64,000 bases of DNA from Salmo trutta (lineage: Eukaryota; Chordata; Actinopteri; Salmoniformes; Salmonidae). Within the stretch, counting starts at the first letter, position 1; each line of letters begins with the position of its first letter. The position numbers and the translations under genes are program-made. The DNA lies in assembly GCF_901001165.1 (NCBI RefSeq), contig NC_042976.1, positions 42,664,180-42,728,179 on the forward strand, given 5' to 3'. Below, piece after piece: positions 57,576 through 64,000 of this stretch. A model generated the notes under the pieces. The model worked only from the letters and a program-made list of their open reading frames with translations, was not told where the DNA came from and searched no databases.

Positions 57576-57686
57576 CTCAGTATACAGTCTCTTATGCTCA
57601 TCTTTATCAAGAGATCTAATTCCGGACCCCACTGTATATTTTATGATTTTTACCGTCAAGACTTTTCTGAGACTTGTCCCAACACA

Positions 57687-58660
57687 CACTATATATACAA
57701 AAGTATCTGGGTGCCCCTTCAAATTAATAGATTCGTCTCTTTCAGCCAGACCTGTTGCTGACAGGTGTATAAAATCAAGCACACAGCCATGCAATCTCCA
57801 TAGACGAACATTGGCAGGAGAATGGCCTTGCTGAAGAGCTCAGTGACTTTCATAGCATGCCACCTTTCCAACAAGTCAGTTTGTCAAATTTCTGCCCTGC
57901 TAGAGTTGCCCTGGTCAAATGTGAGTGCTGTTATTGTGAAGTGGAAACATCTAGGAGCAACAATGGCTCAGCCGCGAAATGGTAGGCCACACAAGCTCAC
58001 AGAATGGGACCGCCGAGTGCTGAAGCACGCTGCACGTAAAAATTGTCAGTCCTTGGTTGCAACACTCACTAACATGTTTCCAACTGCCTCTGTAATGAAC
58101 GTCAGCACAAGAACTGCTCGTCGGGAGCTTCATGAAATGGGTTTCCATGGCCGAGCAGCCACACACCAGCCTAAGATCACCATGCACAATGCCAAGTGGA
58201 CTCTGGAGAAGTGGAAACACGTTCTATGGAGTGATGAATTACGCTTCACCATCTGGCAGTCCGACGGATTAATCTGGGTTTGCCTGAATACATAGCGCCA
58301 ACTGCAAGCTTTGGTGGAGGATAGCCCAAACTATGTTTTTCATGGTTCGGGCTATGCCGCTTAGTTCCAGTGAAGGGATATGTTAACGCTACAGCATACA
58401 ATGACAAGATAGACAATTCTGTGATTCCAACTTTGTAGCAACAGTTCGGGGAAGGCCCTTTCCTGTTTCAGCCCCCAACTTTATTAATGCTCTTGTGGCT
58501 GAATGGAAGCAAGTCCCCACAGCAATGTTCCAACATCTAGTGGAAAGCCTTCCCAGAAGAGTTGAGACTGTTCTAGCAACAAAGGGGGGACCAATCCCAT
58601 ATTAATGTACATGATTTTGGAATGAGATGTTCGATGAGCAGGTGTCCACATCCTGACTCA
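57687..58660 (+). mobile_element. Tc1-like relic, same family as 28536
   Basis: Starts CACTATATATACAAAAGTAT; GCTGACAGGTGTATAAAATC, GGAGCTTCATGAAATGGG and GAATGAGATGTTCGATGAGC match the copy at 28536. The right end is eroded after GGTGTCCACATCC. A deletion near 58470 removes most of the second-Asp and Glu blocks. Confidence 0.85.
57822..58295 (+). pseudogene. Tc1 transposase N-terminal two-thirds
   Basis: Open for 157 codons: helix-turn-helix with KSVCQISALLELPWSNVSA, hook PRNGRPHKLTEWDRRVLK, second helix-turn-helix, then GFHGRAATHQPKI and VLWSDELRFTIWQSDG containing the first catalytic Asp. It ends by frameshift after IWVCLNT. The natural N-terminus is probably upstream or altered. Catalytic C-terminal blocks are missing. 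Confidence 0.8.
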
Positions 58661-58854
58661 TTGTGAGGTGAAATAATCTAATACTGGTGAACTACCACTC
58701 ATCCTTTTAATCAATGAAATTGTGATTATGACTGATCACACTAAATGAATCATTGGCCAGCAGTTTATAATAACTTTGATTTATGATCCAAGATCTGTTT
58801 GGTGATTGGGAGATCTCCCTATTAGTGGTGAAAACTCAGATAAGGATCAAATTC
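58661..58854. other. Spacer without recognised features
   Basis: Nothing recognised. Confidence 0.3.
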
Positions 58855-58957
58855 TCATTTACAGCAACAACCTGGGGAATAGTTACAGGGGACATGAATG
58901 AGAAAATTGTGAACTGGGGATGATTAGGTGGCCATGATGGTCAGATTTGGATTTTAT

Positions 58958-58988
<31 letters not shown>

Positions 58989-59205
58989 ACAATAAGTGCC
59001 ATGGGCTTTTTAGTGACCACAGAGAGTCAGGACACCCGTTTAACATCCCACCTGAAAGACAGCACCCTACACAGGGCAACGTCCCCAATCACTGCCCTGG
59101 GGTATTGGGATATTTTTTTTGACCAGAGGAAAGGGTGCCTCCTACTGGCCCCAACAGGGACCAACCCTGCTCAGCTTCAGAAGTGAGCCAGCAGTGGGAT
59201 GCATT
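58855..59205. repeat. Dispersed salmonid repeat
   Basis: CCCTACTCTTACAATAAGTG, CAGCACCCTACACAGGGCAA and GGGTGCCTCCTACTGGCCCC are phrases I recall from a common salmonid repeat of unknown class. The ORF 58947-59186 is a by-product of this repeat. Confidence 0.5.
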
Positions 59206-59960
59206 GGGATTATCATGGAGATATTTCTCTGGATATGACTAAACACTTAACTGTCCATTGAAAATCTCACTTTTAAAAGTTCCTATTCTGTTGACTCATA
59301 CCCAAATATTGTTGTTGACTCATCCTATACTTGTATTTGTGACCAAAGCATAAATTGGAGAAAAATAAAAACACTTAAAAACCCCCACCTCAAACTTTTG
59401 TCTCAAACAGACCATTTAAAAAATGCTTGCTATGTCCTCATAGACTAGAGGATGATGTGGCCAATCAACAGTCTACTCGCATGAATATGTTTAATGACCA
59501 GTATACGCTCACACCATTCTTTTGTTGGGTTATGCTCCCACCATTCCAACACAGAAAAGCACATTTTTAACATAAGTATTACATTTTTTTGTGAAGGAAA
59601 ACTATTTCACTCATATTGTAATTAATTATAGGTCATATTTCATAGAAATCTAGAAACACTGGACAGTTACTTTAATAAACCAATTAGGCACATTTGGGCA
59701 GTCTTGATACAACATTTTGAACAGATGTGCAATGGTTCATTGGATCAGTCTAAAACTTTGCACATACACTGCTGCCACTTAGCGGCCAAATTCTAAATAG
59801 TGCCTGGGCTGGAATAATGCATTATGGCCTTTATCTTGCATTTCAAAGATGATGTTTTATTTTTTACCAGATCTAATGTGTTATATTCTCATACATTAAT
59901 TTCACATTTCCACAACTTTCAAAGTGTTTCCTTTCAAATGGTATCAAGAATATCCATATC
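59206..59960. other. Anonymous sequence
   Basis: Nothing recognised. Confidence 0.3.
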
Positions 59961-60160
59961 TGGGAGGCAGGTAGCCTAGTGGTTAGAGTGTTGGACTAGT
60001 AACCGAAAGGTTGCAAGATTGAATCCCTGAGCTGACAAGGTAAAAATCTGTCATTCTCCCCCTGAACAAGGCAGTTAACCCACTGTTCCTAGGCCATCAT
60101 CGAAAATTAGAATTTATTCTTAACTGACTTGCCTAGTTAAATAAAGGTACAATTAATAAA
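59961..60160 (+). mobile_element. HpaI SINE, copy 3
   Basis: A box TAGCCTAGTGG, B-box region GGTTGCAAGATTGAATCC, core GGCAGTTAACCCACTGTTCC, tail TAGTTAAATAAAGGTACAAT. Nearly identical to copy 1. Confidence 0.95.
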
Positions 60161-60835
60161 GAAAATCCTTGCTACAGGCAGTTAGATTTGGGTATGTCAT
60201 TTTAGGCAAAAATGAAAAAAATGGGATGGATCCTTAAGTTAAACAGTAGAAATACACATGATGCATCATGCATGAGTCAGAAAGGAGGAAAGACCACACC
60301 TGAAGGTCCTTCCTTCATTTTCTGCAAAGATACACAGAGAATGTACTGACTATTTGTTATTTATTTATTTACATACATGCCTATTTATTGTCATCTACTC
60401 ACAACCCTATCAGATTACTTCCATTGATTCAGACCAGAACATGAAACTTCCTGTCAGATTTGACCTTGACTACCCAACCAATTAAAATACCCAGTATCAA
60501 CCACACCTCATACAATACCAGACTACTGTCAGAGATAACTGTGACTTCCTCCTGAAATATATAACAAAATTAGAAATTACAATATTACGAGAGCATAGGA
60601 ATATAAAGTTAGATCTGCAAAAAGATGATTCAAGGATAATTGGCTTTAAAGTTCCGATATTCCCAATATCTAGAATTATTTTGAATTTAACAACATGAAT
60701 TGGAGTATTTAGAGTACTATTTAGGTAGAGAATATTGAACAGAAAAAGGATATGTCAATAACTACATTTTGACAAAAATGGAGATGGAACCCAAGCTCTT
60801 GATTAGATAACATATAAAAGTATATTATATTATAC
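60161..60835. other. Anonymous sequence
   Basis: Nothing recognised. Confidence 0.3.
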
Positions 60836-62110
60836 AACGGGTGGGTCTAATCCTGAATGCTGATTGGTTAAAATCACATTCCAGCCGGTGTCTATTGCAC
60901 AAGACTAAATCTATGACATTAAAATGCCTATTTACTCTGTTCCATCTGACTGCACAGTCCACTGTCTCATCAGCCCAGCCAGGCAATTTATAAACTTGAT
61001 CTCCACTATAAAAAGCATCTAGACATTATCTCACATTTCTTTTAGACTAACATTTCGTTTTCAACAGCGGAGATTTGTATAAATCTTACTGTCTGTCTCT
61101 CCGACATTTACAACAATGTTTCAATATTCAAATTCGATCTCCAGATGTACCTTAGTAATGAACGTCACGGGAGTGGGACGAGACAGGCAGGCAGCACTTC
61201 TCAGCCAGTTGAGATCATGAATCAGCTGGCATCATTTTTATGGATATAAACAAAGAAATGTAAATTGAAAAAAGGTCAAACGAAACGAAGTGCAGCTCGT
61301 TTGCAGTCTTTCCAGATTCAGTTTGAAGTGATTATGTTAGCTGTGTTGTTGGCTAGATCCTCTGAACAACAATGTCGTGGCAAGCGAGCACATTTTGTAT
61401 GCCAGGTGAAATCGCGCTTCATTTGCTCATTGTGTTTATTATGGATGTATCCAAATAAATGTCACTAGAAAACAGCTCAAACAAATGCAAATGCAGCTAC
61501 TGTTGCTAGTCTGGCTGCACTGTTTGACATGGCTGTAAGTTAGCCGTAGTTGGCTAGCTAGCAAGCAAGGGATAGGAATGTTGCCAGCCACTATGGCAAT
61601 AGGACATTTAGAACGAACGACTGGGTCGCGTCCATAGATGCACAACAAAAAGACTGAATGACTAGATTGCGTCCATTGATACAGAACAAAAAGACTGAAC
61701 GACTGGGTCGCGTCTCTGGCAACCAAACCGATAGAACTAATGACCAGCCGGTTTGGGTAGAAACCCTAGATTTGTGTCGGGACTATATCGTGTGGAAGGA
61801 TGAAATAGTATGAATGAATTATTCCAAATAATGTTTTTATTGAAAATATGTATATCATTATTTTTATATGTTGGTAAAAGTGATAATGTCCTTGAAGCTG
61901 GTGTATAAAGGGCCACTCACTGTAAGACCCTCAATGCATGTCTCCTGCTGCACACCTTTCACCTTTTCTAATAAAGTACTCCTAATATGGACACCGTATT
62001 ACTATACAGTATTTCACCTGATATCACGTTTCACTTAGTCTCGGACCTAAGAACACCCCGTGCCAATATATCATCCAAACACCGGCTTCTCTGGCATTGT
62101 CAGTTAATTA
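60836..62110 (+). repeat. Dispersed repeat A, longer copy
   Basis: Begins near ACAACGGGTGGGTCTAATCC and ends near ACACCGGCTTCTCTGGCATT. Several blocks recur in inverted orientation at 7181-8215. GACTGGGTCGCGTC occurs twice (61620 and 61703) as part of a short internal duplication of about 80 bp. It has no coding frame I can interpret. Confidence 0.6.
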
Positions 62111-62296
62111 TATAACATATAATTGTATATTGTTATATGTAATATTAGATAACTATAACTATTGAAGTTGTGGTATGTATCTCATGGTATCTCATGAACT
62201 TTGATACAGAGCACAACTTCTTTGCATTCCTCTCATGTGAGGTATACTGCTTTGCTAAGACATATCCCTGCGATCCCCTACTGTATCACCTGAGAC
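62111..62296. other. Spacer without recognised features
   Basis: Nothing recognised. Confidence 0.3.
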
Positions 62297-62504
62297 CAGT
62301 GGTGTAAAGTAACTGAGTAAAAATACTTTGAAGTATGACTTTTTTTAGGTATCGGTACTTTACTTTACTATTTAACTTTTACGTACTACATTCCTATAGA
62401 ACATATGTACTTTTTACTTTAAAAAACAAAACACATTTTGCGATCTGGTTTGCTTAATGTAAGGAATTTGATGTATAGCATTTACTTGTACTTTTTAGAT
62501 TCGA

Positions 62505-63440
62505 ATCAAACCAAATCAAATTGTATTTCTCACATGCGCCGAATACAACAGGTGTAGCTCTTACAGTGAAATGCTTACTTAAGCCCTTAACCACAATGCT
62601 GTTTAAAAAAATAATACAATAATATATATATATAAAATAATAATAATAGAAAAAAGAAATACAATTAATAATTAAGGAGCAACAATAAAATAACTGTAGC
62701 GAGGCTATATACAGGGGGTTCCGGTATAGAGTCAATGTGCGGGGACACCGGTTAGACGAGGTAACTGAGGTAATATGTACATGTACGTAGGTAGAGGTAA
62801 AGTGACTATGCATGGATAATAAACAGAGAGCAGCAGCAGCGTAAAAATGGGGGCTGGGGTGGAGACAATGCAAATAGTCCAGGTAGCCATTTGATGAACT
62901 GTTCAAGAATCTTATGGCTTGGGGGTGGAAGCTGTTAAGAAGCCTTTTTGACCTAGACTTGCCACTCCGTTACCGCTTGCCATGCGGTAACAGAAAGAAC
63001 AGTCTATGACTAGGGTGGCTGGAGTTCTTGGCAATTTTGTGGGCCTTCCTCTGACACTGCCTGGTATAAAGGTCCAGGATAGCTTGAAGCTTGATGTACT
63101 GGGCCGTACCCAGTACCCTCTGTGATGCCTTGTGTTCGGATGCCGAGTAGTCGCCATACCAGGCGGTGATGCAACCAGTCAGGATGCTCTCGATGGTGTA
63201 GCTGTAGAACTTTTTAAGGCTCTGAGGACCCCATGCAAAATCTTTTCAGTCTCCTGAGGGGGAATAGACGTTGCCGTGCCCTCTTCACGACTGTCTTGGT
63301 GTGTTTGGACCATGATAGTTTGTTAGTGATGTGGACAGCAAGGAACTTGAAGCTCTCAACCTGCTCCACTGAAGCCCCGTCGATGAGAATGGGGGTGTGC
63401 TCGGTCATCCTTTTTCTGCAGTCGACAATCATCTCCATTT
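62505..63440 (-). mobile_element. 5'-truncated LINE, same family as 5300-7180
   Basis: Minus orientation; the 3' end at the left has CACATGCGCCGAATACAACA and an A/T-rich tail. It covers the C-terminal third of the reverse transcriptase and the 3' UTR. Confidence 0.85.
62912..63438 (-). pseudogene. LINE reverse-transcriptase C-terminal fragment
   Basis: Frame 63438-63214 reads EMIVDCRKRMTEHTPI, VEQVESFKFLAVHITNKLSW and VVKRARQRLFPLRRLKRF, the region after the YADD box. Frame 63157-62912 includes parts of the far C-terminus in a shifted phase. No catalytic residues are covered. Confidence 0.8.
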
Positions 63441-63625
63441 TTCATCAGTTTTACTCAAGTGTGACAATTTAGTACTTTTTCCATCACTGTACTTAAGTAC
63501 ACGTGAAACCAGATTTACTCAAGTAGTATTTCACTGGGTGACTTTCACTTTTACTTGAGTCATGTTCTATTAAGGTATCTTTACTTTTACTCAAGTATGA
63601 AAATGTAGTTGTTTTTCCACTACTG

Positions 63626-63948
63626 CCTGGGGCACATTTGTAAGGGAGCATTAGAATTGTTTTATGCAGCACAGTAGCTCCCTCTCAACCTGTCTAAACG
63701 ACTGATGCAAAAAGCACAAACCTTAACATTGACATTACCTCCAAAACATTACCTTTAATAATTGTGTACTCTGTAAGGTTTTCTCATTCTTTCTATGTTG
63801 ATAGGTTACTGTTGTGACATGAACAGGTTGGAAATAAATGACAGGAAACCATTTCAAATCTCAAGATGGTGTTTTCTGTTTCTGCACAGAGCTAAATTGT
63901 ATTTTTTCCTCTCAAACTGTGTACTGTAACTCCAAGGTTAGGATTACT
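63626..63948. other. Anonymous sequence
   Basis: Nothing recognised before the pyrimidine tract at the right edge. Confidence 0.3.
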
Positions 63949-63995
63949 CTATCTCTCTCTCTTTCTCTCTTTCTTTCTCTCTCTCAGGCCATCAC
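63949..63995. repeat. (TC)n tract at the right edge
   Basis: Pyrimidine-rich run ending TCTCTCTCAG before GCCATCACTCCCT. By form it could also be a splice acceptor on the plus strand, but the window ends too soon to test. Confidence 0.8.
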
Positions 63996-64000
63996 TCCCT

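Larger units (their letters stand above)
56501..57634 (+). mobile_element. Tc1-like relic with nested SINE, nested MITE and internal inverted duplication
   Basis: TA flanks at 56499-56500 and 57635-57636. Ends CAGTTGGGTCCGGAATTACT and AATTCCGGACCCCACTG are inverted matches. Inside are a reduced, rearranged transposase, a HpaI SINE (57120-57320) and a MITE (57387-57575). GGTCTGATGACATGAAAATA at 56911 is the block with the first catalytic Asp. Little of the enzyme is left. Confidence 0.85.
62297..63625. mobile_element. hAT-like MITE split by a LINE tail
   Basis: Ends CAGTGGTGTAAAGTAAC and CCACTACTG are inverted. Flanks CCTGAGAC and CCTGGGGC agree at six of eight positions, fitting a decayed 8-bp hAT duplication. 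The TTTACTCAAGTA motifs are typical of this common fish element. The LINE at 62505-63440 sits inside. Confidence 0.75.

Noticed and set aside
63990..64000. Splice acceptor and exon start on the plus strand
   Set aside because: Only 13 bases follow the AG, and a TC microsatellite ending in CAG arises easily by chance.

Overview
The window looks like a salmonid fish genome. It carries three HpaI-type SINEs (tRNA-like head with A and B boxes, a GTTAAC core and the usual AAATAAAGG tail), the L2-type LINE that shares that tail, a Sleeping Beauty-lineage Tc1 element and many other Tc1/mariner relics. All of this comes from reading the sequence and from remembered families; no search was run.

Only one host gene is recognisable. 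The first 81 codons of a CDK5 activator (p35/p39 family, most like cdk5r2/p39) lie on the minus strand at 1-244, and the rest of the gene is beyond the left edge. Everything to the right is upstream or intergenic DNA, most of it transposon-derived, and no second host gene could be supported.

Layout. 0.9-3.6 kb: a Tc1 relic, then a truncated LTR element (E1). 5.3-8.9 kb: LINE fragments and a LINE tail inserted in another dispersed repeat. 8.86-10.81 kb: a complete short LTR element (E2) with 5-bp target duplications. 10.9-17.6 kb: a dense stack made of a possible solo LTR, the Sleeping Beauty-type Tc1, a solo LTR in an old repeat, and a Tc1 containing a complete LTR element (E3). 21.2-24.6 kb: a near full-length LINE. 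25.2 kb: a solo LTR. 26.4-30.0 kb: two Tc1 relics, one with a SINE inside. 31-39 kb: microsatellites, palindromic MITEs, a tyrosine-recombinase relic and SINEs. 39.5 kb: a solo LTR. 41-43.9 kb: a LINE split at its reverse-transcriptase active site by a Tc1. 44-56 kb: mostly anonymous sequence with scattered MITEs. 56.5-58.7 kb: two Tc1 relics, one carrying a SINE, a MITE and a long internal hairpin. 60.8-63.6 kb: a dispersed repeat, then a hAT-like MITE containing a LINE tail.

The most interesting signal is the LTR family shared by E1, E2, E3 and three solo LTRs. Each LTR has a short inverted repeat with a CANNTG core, a TATA-like box, AATAAA or a near match, and then an ATG that opens a reading frame running out of the LTR end. 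In every copy the ATG-to-LTR-end distance is 1 modulo 3, and an A-A-x-W-S motif follows the ATG. In the three elements with internal DNA the frame continues into a Trp/basic, then Pro-rich repeat protein, with no visible protease, reverse transcriptase or integrase and no TGG-type primer binding site beside the LTR. This looks like a gag-only, non-autonomous retrotransposon family whose protein starts inside its own LTR.
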